Assembly (NCBI RefSeq): GCF_000684975.1
Contig: NZ_BAXZ01000009.1
Span: forward strand, 62,001-126,000
Direction of reading: 5' to 3'
Source of the DNA: Paraburkholderia acidipaludis NBRC 101816
GTDB taxonomy: Bacteria > Pseudomonadota > Gammaproteobacteria > Burkholderiales > Burkholderiaceae
DNA: 64,000 bases
Part shown: positions 1 through 8,646 of the stretch, piece by piece
Numbering within the stretch: position 1 is the stretch's first letter
How the letters are laid out: each line of letters starts with the position of its first letter
The notes under the pieces: model-generated
Told to the model about the DNA's origin: nothing
The model's input: only the letters and a program-made list of their open reading frames with translations
The model's database searches: none
Translations under genes and position numbers: made by a program

Positions 1-68
1 GCGGGAAGGAAACGGGATGGAAGCGGCGGGCCGAACGCCCGCCATGCACGGCAACGAGGGAGCGAAGC

Positions 69-881
69 ATGAACACCTGGATGCGCTTGATGGCGAACGA
101 CGGCAGTATCGTGTTCGGTCGCGTGGAGAACGGCTATCTGCACGAGTACGACGGACTCGATCAACCCATGCCGACCGGCGCGGTGCTTTCGCTGCGCACC
201 TTGACGCCGCTCGCCCCCTGCGCGCCGGGCAAGGTGATTGCCCTCTGGAACAACTTTCACGCGCTGGCCGCGAAGCTGGAAAAGCCGGTGCCTTCGCATC
301 CGCTCTTTCTGCTCAAACCGCCGGAATCCGTGATCGGATCGGACGTGCCGATCCTTCGGCCTCCGCACTATGCGGGCAAGATCGTCTTCGAAGGTGAGCT
401 CGGCATCGTGATCGGCCGGCGCTGCCGCAACGTGAGCGAGGCCGAGGCCGAAGCTTCGATTTTCGGCTACACGATCGTCAACGACGTCACGGCAGCGGGC
501 CTTCTGGCCGAGAACCCGCACTTTCCGCAGTGGTGCCGCGCCAAAGGATTCGATACGTTCTGCTGCCTGGGGCCGGTTATCGTCTCCGGCTTCGACTGGC
601 GGCGCGCGCGCGTGGTGACGCGGCTCGACGGTGTCGAACGCCAGAACTATCCCCTCGACGACATGGTGTTCGCCCCGGCCCGGCAGGTGAGCCTGATTTC
701 GCAGGATCTCACGCTCGAGCCGGGTGACGTGATCGCGTGCGGCACTTCGCTGGGAGTCGGCTCGATCGGTGCGGGCGCAACGGTCGAAATCACGATCGAG
801 GGTATCGGCACGCTGGTCAATACGCTAACCGGCGTGCGGGCCGACGTGCGGGCGAGCGCCGTGGCCGAAGACGCCGTCTGA
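69..881 (+). CDS. Fumarylacetoacetate hydrolase (FAH) family protein
   Basis: A 270-residue protein of the FAH/HpaG fold. The C-terminal two thirds carry the family's metal site: E108 and E110 in 'FEGELGIVIG' and D139 in 'GYTIVNDVTA', the usual E-x-E...D ligands for Mg or Mn. Family members cleave or decarboxylate beta-diketo acids or oxaloacetate, or isomerise 2-hydroxy-dienedioates. The substrate cannot be told from sequence. The ATG follows a GAGGGA ribosome-binding site. It is convergent with the LysR gene downstream. A 7-bp hairpin (25-43) lies just upstream and may belong to the preceding gene. The cytosolic enzyme family is certain; the reaction is not. Confidence 0.85.
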   Translation: MNTWMRLMANDGSIVFGRVENGYLHEYDGLDQPMPTGAVLSLRTLTPLAPCAPGKVIALWNNFHALAAKLEKPVPSHPLFLLKPPESVIGSDVPILRPPHYAGKIVFEGELGIVIGRRCRNVSEAEAEASIFGYTIVNDVTAAGLLAENPHFPQWCRAKGFDTFCCLGPVIVSGFDWRRARVVTRLDGVERQNYPLDDMVFAPARQVSLISQDLTLEPGDVIACGTSLGVGSIGAGATVEITIEGIGTLVNTLTGVRADVRASAVAEDAV

Positions 882-924
882 GGAAGCCACGATCGCCACC
901 GGAACCGTCCCGACCTTCAGCGCC

Positions 925-1869
925 TTACCTATGAAAGCTCGATTCCGAGACGCGGGTGATGTTCTCGATGAGCTGCGCGCCGTCTTCCATGAGGAAGCGC
1001 TCGAACGCGAGGGCGACGGGCGGCAGCCGCTTGTTCTTGCGATGCACGACGTACCAGTTGAGCATGACCGGAAAGCCCTCGACGTCGAGCACGGTCAGAT
1101 GCCCGACCTGCCTCTCGAGGCTGATCGTGTGCGCGGAGAGAAAGGCGATGCCCATGCCGGCGATCACGGCTTGCTTGATGGTCTCGGTGCTCTTGATCTC
1201 CATGGCGATCTTGAGGTTCGCGAGCTTGCCGGCGAACGCCTCTTCCATCGAGTTCCACGTATCCGAGCCGCGCTCGCGCACGACGAACGCTTCGCTGGCC
1301 AACGCCTCGAGCGGGATGCCGCGCCGGTGCGCGAGCGGGTGAGAGGGCGCGGACACGATCACGTAGGGATGCGGCGCAAACGCTGCGTTGACGGCGTCCG
1401 TGCCCTGCGGCGGGCGCACCATCACGGCGAGATCGGTCTGGTTCGTCGCGAGTTGCTGCAGCAGTTGCTCGCGGTTATGCACGGAGAGATTGAGCTGCAC
1501 GCCCGGGTAGCGGCGCGTGAATTCGGCCAGCACGCGCGGGAAGAAGTAGTCGCCGGCGCTGATGACGGCGACGTTGAGCTTGCCGCCCGAAATGCCCTTC
1601 AACTGGCCCATCGCCTCGTCGACCTCGTGGAACTGCTGGATGATCGCGCGGCTGTAGTGAAGCATTTCGCTGCCTGCCGGCGTGAGGTAGATCTTCTTGC
1701 CGAGCTGCTCGAAGAGCGGCAGCCCCGCATGGTCTTCGAGCTGGCGGACCTGGGTGGAAACGGCCGGCTGGGTGAGATGAAGCTCCTCGGCCGCGCGCGA
1801 AAAGCTGAGGTGACGCGCCACCGTCTCGAAGACTTTCAGCTGGCGCAGCGTGGCGTTTCGCATGGTCAT
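925..1869 (-). CDS. LysR-family transcriptional regulator
   Basis: A LysR-type regulator of 314 residues from the chosen start. The N-terminal winged helix-turn-helix begins 'LRQLKVFETVARHLSFSRAAEELHLTQPAVS', split here as the usual LTTR HTH, followed by a periplasmic-binding-type effector domain. The spacing and wording of the HTH resemble CbbR/CysB-like members. The open frame extends to an ATG at 1911, but family alignment places the start at the ATG at 1869 or 1863, a few residues before the first helix; neither has a clear ribosome-binding site. It is divergent from another LysR gene at 2014, and their 144-bp gap contains inverted repeats. The target genes are unknown. Confidence 0.85.
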   Translation of the reverse strand: MTMRNATLRQLKVFETVARHLSFSRAAEELHLTQPAVSTQVRQLEDHAGLPLFEQLGKKIYLTPAGSEMLHYSRAIIQQFHEVDEAMGQLKGISGGKLNVAVISAGDYFFPRVLAEFTRRYPGVQLNLSVHNREQLLQQLATNQTDLAVMVRPPQGTDAVNAAFAPHPYVIVSAPSHPLAHRRGIPLEALASEAFVVRERGSDTWNSMEEAFAGKLANLKIAMEIKSTETIKQAVIAGMGIAFLSAHTISLERQVGHLTVLDVEGFPVMLNWYVVHRKNKRLPPVALAFERFLMEDGAQLIENITRVSESSFHR

Positions 1870-1921
1870 GGCCGATCCATAAAGGAGTGCGAATTGCCAT
1901 GGTAACAACATTCAATCGTGA

Positions 1922-1977
1922 GTCATTCAGCAATGACCCTGGCGTGAAATAAGAAGGACTCCGAATGTGCTGAATGA
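1922..1977. promoter_or_regulatory. Inverted repeats between two divergent LysR genes
   Basis: A perfect 6-bp inverted repeat GTCATT-CAGC-AATGAC occupies 1922-1937. The ten bases TCATTCAGCA (1923-1932) recur in inverted orientation as TGCTGAATGA at 1968-1977. Both lie between the head-to-head LysR genes, where LysR proteins normally bind their own control region. That this is an operator, and for which regulator, is inference. Confidence 0.45.
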
Positions 1978-2013
1978 GGCGCGCGGAAAGGCGCCGGAAC
2001 CCGGGAGTAAGAG

Positions 2014-3036
2014 ATGTCGATGAACGTATCGCTTCAGCAGCTCAAGGTATTCGTGGCCGTGGCAAGGGCGCGCAGCTTCACGCGCGCCGCGCGCGAATTC
2101 GGTCTCACGCAGTCGGCGGTGAGCCGCTGCGTGCGCGATCTCGAAGAAGCCGTCGAACTGAAACTGTTCGACCGCACCACGCGCCAGGTCGAACTCACGC
2201 TCGCCGGCAGCGGGTTCGAGCGGCGCATCGGCCGCTTGCTCGACGAGATCGACATGGCGCTCAACGAAGGCCGCGCGGCGCATCAATCGCATAGCGGCGT
2301 GGTGCTCGTGGCGAGCAATCCGGTGCTGTCCTCGGGCTGGGTGCCGGCCGCGCTCGCGCGCTGCGCGGCGGCGTTTCCGGATCTCACGCTGCAGCTGGAG
2401 GATTTGCCGCAGGCTGCCGTCATTCACGCGGTCGAACAGGGCGAAGCGGACTTCGGCGTGATTGCCGAGACAATGCCGTTTGCCGGCGACGGCAGCCTCG
2501 AAGCGCAGCCGCTCGCCGCCACGCCGCTGTGCGCCGTGCTGCCGCCGCGTCATCCGCTCGCCCAGCACGGCACGCTGCGCTGGGACGATCTCGCCGACGA
2601 AGCGCTCGTGACGCTCAATCGCGACGCGGGGTGTCACGGTGCCGTGATGCGTGCGCTGGCGGGCCGCCGACCGGAGGGCAGGCCCGCGCAGGAGTTCGCT
2701 CACGTGGAGGGCGTGGCGCGTATGGCGCAGCTAGGGCTAGGCATAGGTGTGCTGCCGGTTTGCACGGGCCACGCACATGCCGTCGATCCGGCCGACGCCA
2801 CCTGCCACTGGCCTGTGCCGCCGGGCTCGCTCGCGGCGCGCGTGCTGCACCCGGTCGTCACCGTGAGCACGATGCTCGTGCGCCGCCGTCACCGTTCGCT
2901 GCGCCCCTGTGCGCAGGCCGCGTGGACGCAGTTCGTCGCCGACGGATCGGCGGTGGAGGAAGAGGGCAGCGCGCGCTGTGGCGCGATGCCCGCCGGTGCC
3001 GGCGCGACGGCACCCGACGAGGTAAGCGTCGACTGA
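2014..3036 (+). CDS. LysR-family transcriptional regulator
   Basis: A 340-residue LysR regulator. The HTH occupies about residues 6-65 ('LQQLKVFVAVARARSFTRAA', 'GLTQSAVSRCVRDLE'), followed by an effector-binding domain. The last 50 residues form an Ala/Gly/Glu-rich tail that is longer than usual for the family and unlikely to be structured. The start is supported by GGGAG seven bases upstream; a second ATG at 2020 is possible. It is divergent from the LysR gene at 925-1869 and convergent with the ketopantoate reductase gene. No ligand or target can be assigned. Confidence 0.85.
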   Translation: MSMNVSLQQLKVFVAVARARSFTRAAREFGLTQSAVSRCVRDLEEAVELKLFDRTTRQVELTLAGSGFERRIGRLLDEIDMALNEGRAAHQSHSGVVLVASNPVLSSGWVPAALARCAAAFPDLTLQLEDLPQAAVIHAVEQGEADFGVIAETMPFAGDGSLEAQPLAATPLCAVLPPRHPLAQHGTLRWDDLADEALVTLNRDAGCHGAVMRALAGRRPEGRPAQEFAHVEGVARMAQLGLGIGVLPVCTGHAHAVDPADATCHWPVPPGSLAARVLHPVVTVSTMLVRRRHRSLRPCAQAAWTQFVADGSAVEEEGSARCGAMPAGAGATAPDEVSVD

Positions 3037-3108
3037 TCGAGGGGCGGCTTCGGGCTGACTTCGGGCCGACCGCGGCCGCGCCGGCAACGCGCGGCCGCCT
3101 GCCTCGTA

Positions 3109-4086
3109 TCACGCGGCTTGCAGCGCCATCCGCTCGCGCTGCTTGACGAGCGCGAGCACGACGTCGATCGCGGGCGTGGGTTCGCCGACCAGCCGGCCCA
3201 TCTCCTGCACCACCGTCAGCAGCGGATCGATCTCCATGGGCCGGCGGTTTTCGAGGTCGACGAGCGTCGAGGTCTTGTGCGCGCCCACCGCGCCGGCGCC
3301 GTCGATGCGCCGTTCGACGTCCACGCGGAACTGCACGCCGAATTGCCCGGCAATGCGCTTCGCTTCCAGCATCATGGTGCGCGCGACGTTGCGGGTGGCC
3401 GGGTCGGAAGTGATGATGTCGAGCGTCGCGTGCGTGAGCGCGCTGATCGGGTTGAAGCAGAGATTGCCCCACAGCTTCAGCCAGATTTCGTCGCGGATGT
3501 TCTCGCGCATCGGCGCTTCGAAGCCGGCGGCCTGCATGATTTCGTGCAGCTGAACGAGGCGCGGCGTGCGCTCGCCCGAGGGTTCGCCGATGGGAAACTT
3601 CTTGCCGTACACGTGGCGGATCACGCCGGGCGCTTCGATTTCGGCGGCCGGATAGAGCACGCAGCCTATCGCGCGCTCGGGCGTGAGGCGGGTCCATTGC
3701 GAGCCGTCCGGGTCGATGCTGTCGAGCCGCGTGCCCTCGAATTTGCCGCCGTGCTCGTGGAAGTACCAGTAAGGGATGCCGTTGGTGCCGGTCACGATGG
3801 CCGTGTGCTTGCCGATCAGCGGCTCCATGGCGTCGATCACGCCGGCCACCGAATGCGCCTTGAGCGTGATGATGACGACGTCCTGCACGCCCAGCTCGCG
3901 CGGATCGGACGTGCAGCGCACGTTGGCGACATACTCTTCGTTATCCATAAGAAGACGCGCGCCGCGCTCGCGCATGGCGGCCAGATGCGGCCCGCGCGCG
4001 ACGAAGCTCACGTCGGCACCCGCGCGCGCGAGCTGCACGCCCATCATGCCGCCTATCGCGCCCGCTCCAAAGATGCAGATCTTCAT
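3109..4086 (-). CDS. panE: 2-dehydropantoate 2-reductase (ketopantoate reductase)
   Basis: A 325-residue PanE/ApbA-family protein that reduces 2-dehydropantoate to pantoate with NADPH in pantothenate and CoA synthesis. The Rossmann motif 'GAGAIGG' is at the N-terminus. The family's catalytic Lys lies in 'ITLKAHSV', and the C-terminal helical domain has the 'WLKLWGNL' helix. The start is placed at 'MKICIFGAG', because nucleotide-binding folds of this family begin with the first beta strand; the frame runs 17 codons further upstream. Burkholderias often carry several PanE paralogues, some acting on other 2-oxo acids, and the setting beside two LysR genes and a FAH enzyme suggests this could be one of those. 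Confidence 0.8.
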   Translation of the reverse strand: MKICIFGAGAIGGMMGVQLARAGADVSFVARGPHLAAMRERGARLLMDNEEYVANVRCTSDPRELGVQDVVIITLKAHSVAGVIDAMEPLIGKHTAIVTGTNGIPYWYFHEHGGKFEGTRLDSIDPDGSQWTRLTPERAIGCVLYPAAEIEAPGVIRHVYGKKFPIGEPSGERTPRLVQLHEIMQAAGFEAPMRENIRDEIWLKLWGNLCFNPISALTHATLDIITSDPATRNVARTMMLEAKRIAGQFGVQFRVDVERRIDGAGAVGAHKTSTLVDLENRRPMEIDPLLTVVQEMGRLVGEPTPAIDVVLALVKQRERMALQAA

Positions 4087-4383
4087 GGTGAAACCCCAAT
4101 GACGTTGAGAACCGCTTGTCCGTCGCTGCTCCGTCATGCGCGGCGGGCGATGGTTCGAGCATAGGGGCGCGGCTCGATTATCGACAGTTAAAGTTTGTCG
4201 GTGCGATCATCAGGGAAAACTTATGGATGGGCGGCCGCCCGCAACCGGCCCGGGAATGGCCCGGCTTGCACGATTTTGGCGCGCACGCTTAAATAGTGCC
4301 CGAGAGGTGGCGCACGCGAGGGGCCGCAGGAGCGCGCGTCCATGCATGGCGAATCGTGACATCGAAAGGAACCGGAGACGTTC

Positions 4384-5796
4384 ATGGGTACGAGCACCAT
4401 TGCTGAACGCGAGGCGGCCGGCCGTGCCGTGCGCGAGCGTGTCAAGCGTTCCAGCCACCGGCATATCGGCGATCTCGGGCGCGATCCGCTCGATCTGCTG
4501 CGGCAAAACAGCGAGGGCCGCGTGCCGAACCTCGTGCCGCTGCGCTACGGGCGCATGCTCGTCTCGCCGTTCACGTTCTTTCGCGGCAGCGCGATCCTGC
4601 AGGCGCACGACCTCTCGCTCGTGCCGAATACCGGCATGGCGATGGAAATCTGCGGCGACGGGCATCTGATGAACTTCGGCGGTTTCGCCACGCCCGAGCG
4701 GCAGCTCGTCTTCGACCTGAACGACTTCGACGAAGTCGCGCTCGGCCCGTGGGAGTGGGACCTCAAGCGTCTCACGGCCAGCCTCGTCGTGGCCGCGCGG
4801 CATATGCGCTATTCGCGCGGCGTCGCGGAAGCGCTCGTGACGGCGGCGGTGACCACCTACCGCGACCGCATGTGCCAGTACGCCGAATTCGGCGCGCTCG
4901 ATCTCTGGTACGACAGGATCACGTTCGACCGCATGGTCGAGACGGCGCTCACGCCCGAAGGCCGCCGCCTGATCCGGCGCGGCATGGAGAAGGCGGCGGG
5001 CCGCACCCATGAAAGCATGCTCGACAAGCTCGCCGAGCGCGACGCCGGCGGCCGCTGGACCGTGCGCGACACCCCTCCGGCGCTCTTTCACGTGCACGGG
5101 GCGAATACGCTGTTCGAGGCCGAGGACGACTGGTTCAGGATCGGCGACTGGCTCGAACTCGTCGAGCCCATGTACGACGCCTTCAAGAAGACGCTCGCGC
5201 AGGACCGCCGCGAGCTGCTCGATCACTTCGCGCTGCAGGACCTCGTCTTCAAGGTGGTGGGCGTGGGCAGCGTGGGGACGCGCTGCCTCGTCGCGCTCCT
5301 GACCGATCACCACGACAAGCCGCTCTTCCTGCAGATCAAGGAAGCGCGCCGGTCCGTGATCCAGCAGTTCTACAAGTCGCCGGCGTTCCGGCACGAGGGG
5401 GCGCGCGTCGTGCAGGGCCAGCGGCTCCTGCAGGCGGCGAGCGACATCTTCCTCGGCTGGTCCACGGGGCCCTCGGGGCGTCACTTCTATTTCCGGCAGC
5501 TGCGCGACATGAAGCTTTCGGTCGAACTGGAACTGCTCGACAGCACCCTGCTCGAAGGCTACGCGCGCCTGTGCGGCTGGGCGATGGCGCGCGCGCACGC
5601 GAAGTCGGGCAACACGGCTATCGAGATCGCCGCGTATATCGGCCGCCACGACCAGTTTGCCGAGGCGCTCGTGGGCTATGCGTTTGCCTATGCGGACCAG
5701 GTCGAGCGCGACTACGACCTGTTCCTGAAGGCCGTGCGCGGCGGCAAGCTTCTGGCGCGCAGCGACGAGGACATGGCCGCCGATTTCCGGGTCTGA
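4384..5796 (+). CDS. DUF2252 family protein
   Basis: A 470-residue protein recognised as DUF2252 by 'GDGHLMNFGGF' and 'FDLNDFDE' (about residues 89-120), motifs that resemble the catalytic HxN/D loop of aminoglycoside phosphotransferase-like kinases. No biochemical function is established for the family as far as I know. The ATG follows GGAG at six bases. No signal peptide or membrane segment is visible, so it is cytosolic. It stands alone, with an SDR gene 81 bp downstream on the same strand. Confidence 0.8.
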   Translation: MGTSTIAEREAAGRAVRERVKRSSHRHIGDLGRDPLDLLRQNSEGRVPNLVPLRYGRMLVSPFTFFRGSAILQAHDLSLVPNTGMAMEICGDGHLMNFGGFATPERQLVFDLNDFDEVALGPWEWDLKRLTASLVVAARHMRYSRGVAEALVTAAVTTYRDRMCQYAEFGALDLWYDRITFDRMVETALTPEGRRLIRRGMEKAAGRTHESMLDKLAERDAGGRWTVRDTPPALFHVHGANTLFEAEDDWFRIGDWLELVEPMYDAFKKTLAQDRRELLDHFALQDLVFKVVGVGSVGTRCLVALLTDHHDKPLFLQIKEARRSVIQQFYKSPAFRHEGARVVQGQRLLQAASDIFLGWSTGPSGRHFYFRQLRDMKLSVELELLDSTLLEGYARLCGWAMARAHAKSGNTAIEIAAYIGRHDQFAEALVGYAFAYADQVERDYDLFLKAVRGGKLLARSDEDMAADFRV

Positions 5797-5877
5797 CGAG
5801 ACCGCGCGTAGCCATGCGTCTGCGCCGCGTCTCGCAGATTTGCCTTCTCCGCTAAACCACAGGCAAGGAACTTCATC

Positions 5878-6651
5878 ATGAACGAATCCCAGACCGCTTC
5901 GCCGCGCAAGGTTGCGCTCGTCACGGGCGCGGGCAGCGGCATCGGGCGCGCCTGCGCGCGCAGGCTGCTCGCGAACGGCTTTACCGTGGTGCTGGCGGGG
6001 CGGCGCGCCGAACCGCTGCGCGCGCTGGCCGACGAAGCCGCGGCGGCCGGCCAGACGGCGCTCGCGGCGCCGTGCGACGTGACCGACGCCGCGGCCGTCG
6101 ACGCCCTCTTCGAGACCATCCGCGCGCGCTATGGCCGCCTCGATCTGCTGTTCAACAATGCGGGGCGCAACGCGCCGCCCGTCGACATCGACGAGATCGA
6201 CGTGGCCGACTGGCGCGCCGTGGTCGATACGAACCTGACCGGCGTGTTCCTCTGCACGCGCGGCGCGTTCGGCCTCATGAAGCGGCAGACGCCGCGCGGC
6301 GGGCGCATCATCAACAACGGATCGATTTCGGCGCACGCGCCGCGCCCGCACAGCATTGCCTACACGGCGACGAAGCACGCCATCACGGGGCTCACGAAGT
6401 CGGTTTCGCTCGACGGGCGCCGCTACGACATTGCGTGCGGGCAGATCGACATCGGCAATGCCGCCACCGAAATGGCCGAGCGCATGGCTCGCGGCGTGCC
6501 GCAGGCGAACGGCGAGATCGCGGTCGAACCGCTCATGGACGTCGAAAGGGTGGCCGATGCGGTGCTGCAGATGGCGCAGCTGCCGCTCGAAGCGAATATC
6601 CAGTTCATGACGATCATGGCCACGAAAATGCCCTTCGTCGGCCGCGGCTAG
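5878..6651 (+). CDS. SDR family NAD(P)-dependent oxidoreductase
   Basis: A 257-residue classical short-chain dehydrogenase. The nucleotide-binding motif 'TGAGSGIG' is at residues 16-23, 'NNAG' near 94, a Ser in 'NNGSISA', and the active-site YxxxK as 'YTATK' near 161-165. The gene has an AAGGAA ribosome-binding site eight bases before ATG. The neighbours give no pathway, so the substrate is unknown. Confidence 0.85.
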   Translation: MNESQTASPRKVALVTGAGSGIGRACARRLLANGFTVVLAGRRAEPLRALADEAAAAGQTALAAPCDVTDAAAVDALFETIRARYGRLDLLFNNAGRNAPPVDIDEIDVADWRAVVDTNLTGVFLCTRGAFGLMKRQTPRGGRIINNGSISAHAPRPHSIAYTATKHAITGLTKSVSLDGRRYDIACGQIDIGNAATEMAERMARGVPQANGEIAVEPLMDVERVADAVLQMAQLPLEANIQFMTIMATKMPFVGRG

Positions 6652-6758
6652 GTAAGGCGGCGCATCCTGCGGCGGGGAGCGGCGCGCTCCGGCGAGGTTG
6701 CGCGGGCTCTCGTATACTGGACGCCGATCCGCCCCGACGCGCCCCGACGCCCGCACTC

Positions 6759-6983
6759 ATGTCCAAGCCCCCGCGTCCCGACGAGGACCCGCGCCCCGAA
6801 CCGCCCGAGTGTCCCGACAACGACGCCTGCTGCCACAGCGGCTGCGACCCGTGCATCTTCGATCTTTACGACGAGGCGCTAGACCGATGGCGCACCGGGC
6901 TGGCGGCGTGGGAGGCGCGCGAGGCCGACCGCCGCGCGGCGCGCCGCAAGCGCAAGCCCAACGTTCCAGCCAAGCCGTCATGA
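6759..6983 (+). CDS. Small Cys-rich oxidoreductase-like domain protein
   Basis: A 74-residue protein with five clustered cysteines (ECPDNDACCHSGCDPC) followed by an acidic/aromatic helix 'IFDLYDEALDRW' and a basic tail. This matches the 'oxidoreductase-like, N-terminal' family (PF09791), whose human member is the mitochondrial protein OXLD1. Function is unknown; a bound metal or disulfide is likely from the Cys spacing. The stop codon overlaps the ATG of the sirtuin gene (ATGA), so the two are translationally coupled. There is no strong ribosome-binding site. Confidence 0.7.
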   Translation: MSKPPRPDEDPRPEPPECPDNDACCHSGCDPCIFDLYDEALDRWRTGLAAWEAREADRRAARRKRKPNVPAKPS

Positions 6984-7888
6984 CCGAATCCGTCCTGCCC
7001 GAACCCGCTCCGCCCGAATTCGTCCCGCTTAAAGCACCCGCGCTCGACGCCGCCGCGCTCGACGCGCTGCAGGCCTACGTCGAGCGCCATCCGCGCCTGT
7101 TCGTGCTGACCGGCGCGGGCATCAGCACCGACTCCGGCATCCCCGGCTATCGCGACGAAAACGGCGCCTGGAAGCGCTCGCCGCCCATCACGCTGCAGGA
7201 GTTTCTCGGCTCGCAAGCGTGGCGCCGCCGCTACTGGGCGCGCAGTCTGCTCGGCTGGCCGACCGTGGGCCTGGCGCAGCCCAACGGCGCGCACCGCGCG
7301 CTCGCGCGGCTCGAAACCGCGGGGTACGTCCGCGCGCTCGTCACGCAGAACGTGGACGGGCTGCACCAGCGCGCCGGCAGCCGCGACGTCGTCGAGCTGC
7401 ACGGCAGCATCGGCCACGTGCACTGCCTCGACTGCGGCGCCCGCTATACGCGCGCGTCGATTCAGCCGCTGCTCGAAGCGAACAACCCCGAGGTGGCGGC
7501 TTTGATCGCCCAGCCCGCCGCCGACGGCGACGCCCATCTCGACTTCGACGGCAATCTGCCGTTCGCGGTGCCGGCATGCGCCGCCTGCGGCGGCATGCTC
7601 AAGCCCTCGGTCGTGTTCTTCGGTGAAAATGTGCCGCGCGAGCGCGAGCGCGTGGCGCAGGCCTCGGCAGCGCTCGACGAGGCGGACGCCGTGCTCGTCG
7701 TCGGCTCGTCGCTGATGGTGTTTTCGGGGTACCGCTTCTGCGCCTGGGCGCAGCAGCGCGGCAAGCCGGTCGCGGCCGTGAACCTCGGGCGCACGCGCGC
7801 CGACCCGCTCCTCGCGCTCAAGGTCGAGGCGCCGTGCGCCGCGGCGCTCGAAGCACTCGTCGAACGCCTCGGCATCGACCCGCAGTGA
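6980..7888 (+). CDS. NAD-dependent protein deacetylase, SIR2 family (SIRT4-like)
   Basis: A 302-residue sirtuin. The NAD site 'GAGISTDSGIPGYRD' lies near residue 45, 'TQNVDGLH' near 120, the catalytic His in 'VELHGS', and a Cys4 zinc site in CLDC and CAAC. 'KPSVVFFGE' and 'VVGSSLMVFS' complete the fold. Sirtuins remove acyl groups from lysines using NAD; the 'GIPGYRDENGAWKR' wording is that of class II, SIRT4-like enzymes, which can act as lipoamidases or deacylases. It overlaps the upstream Cys-rich gene by 4 bp and sits 14 bp before a DUF938 methyltransferase gene. Confidence 0.9.
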   Translation: MTESVLPEPAPPEFVPLKAPALDAAALDALQAYVERHPRLFVLTGAGISTDSGIPGYRDENGAWKRSPPITLQEFLGSQAWRRRYWARSLLGWPTVGLAQPNGAHRALARLETAGYVRALVTQNVDGLHQRAGSRDVVELHGSIGHVHCLDCGARYTRASIQPLLEANNPEVAALIAQPAADGDAHLDFDGNLPFAVPACAACGGMLKPSVVFFGENVPRERERVAQASAALDEADAVLVVGSSLMVFSGYRFCAWAQQRGKPVAAVNLGRTRADPLLALKVEAPCAAALEALVERLGIDPQ

Positions 7889-7902
7889 AATCCCGGACCA
7901 CG

Positions 7903-8535
7903 ATGAACGATTCGCAAACCAACCCACGCGACCAACGCGACTCGCGCCTGAGCGCACCCGCCGCCGAACGCAACGCCGCGCCGATCCTCGATGTGTTGCA
8001 GGCTGTGCTGCCTGCGCACGGCACGGTGCTGGAAATCGCGAGCGGCACCGGCCAGCACGCGGCGTATTTTGCCGCGGCGCTGCCGCATCTTTTTTGGCAG
8101 CCGAGCGACGCCGACCCGCGCGCCCGCGCGTCGATCGCGGGCTGGCGCGCGCAGACGGGCCTGGCGAATCTGCTGGCGCCGCTCGATCTCGACGTCATGC
8201 GCGAGCCCTGGCCGATCGCCGCGGCAGACGCGATCGTCTGCATCAACATGATCCACATCGCACCCTGGGAAGCGGCGCTTGCACTCATGCAAGGTGCCGG
8301 TACGCGGCTTGCTACGAGCGGCGTGCTGATGACTTACGGCCCTTATCGGCGCAGCGGAGCGCATACTGCGCCGAGCAACGAGGCATTCGATGCCGACCTG
8401 CGCGCGCGCAATCCCGCGTGGGGCGTGCGCGACATGGAAGCCGTGGAAACGCTGGCCGAAGCGGCGGGCCTCGTCTGCGAAGCGCGTGTGCCGATGCCCG
8501 CGAACAACTTCAGCCTCGTGTTCCGAAAGCGCTGA
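7903..8535 (+). CDS. DUF938 family putative SAM-dependent methyltransferase
   Basis: A 210-residue protein with the SAM-binding motif I 'VLEIASGTGQHAAYFA' near residues 46-61 and the downstream 'INMIHIAPWEAA' characteristic of DUF938. The substrate is unknown. The start is put at the ATG at 7903 because the upstream part of the frame lies inside the sirtuin gene and is unlike the family. It is probably cotranscribed with the sirtuin gene. Confidence 0.8.
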   Translation: MNDSQTNPRDQRDSRLSAPAAERNAAPILDVLQAVLPAHGTVLEIASGTGQHAAYFAAALPHLFWQPSDADPRARASIAGWRAQTGLANLLAPLDLDVMREPWPIAAADAIVCINMIHIAPWEAALALMQGAGTRLATSGVLMTYGPYRRSGAHTAPSNEAFDADLRARNPAWGVRDMEAVETLAEAAGLVCEARVPMPANNFSLVFRKR

Positions 8536-8646
8536 ATCCGGGGGCCATGTGCAGGCATTCGCGCATCGCACCGGCGTTTCCCTTATGCTTGCACGATCGA
8601 CGCCCCCGGGCGTCTCCGTCATTCTGAAGTGGAGTGGAGAAACAAC

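Noticed and set aside
4210..6756. An 848-codon open frame on the minus strand opposite DUF2252 and SDR genes
   Set aside because: Antisense frame typical of GC-rich DNA: Arg/His/Ala-rich, no start context, and both plus-strand genes have clear family motifs.
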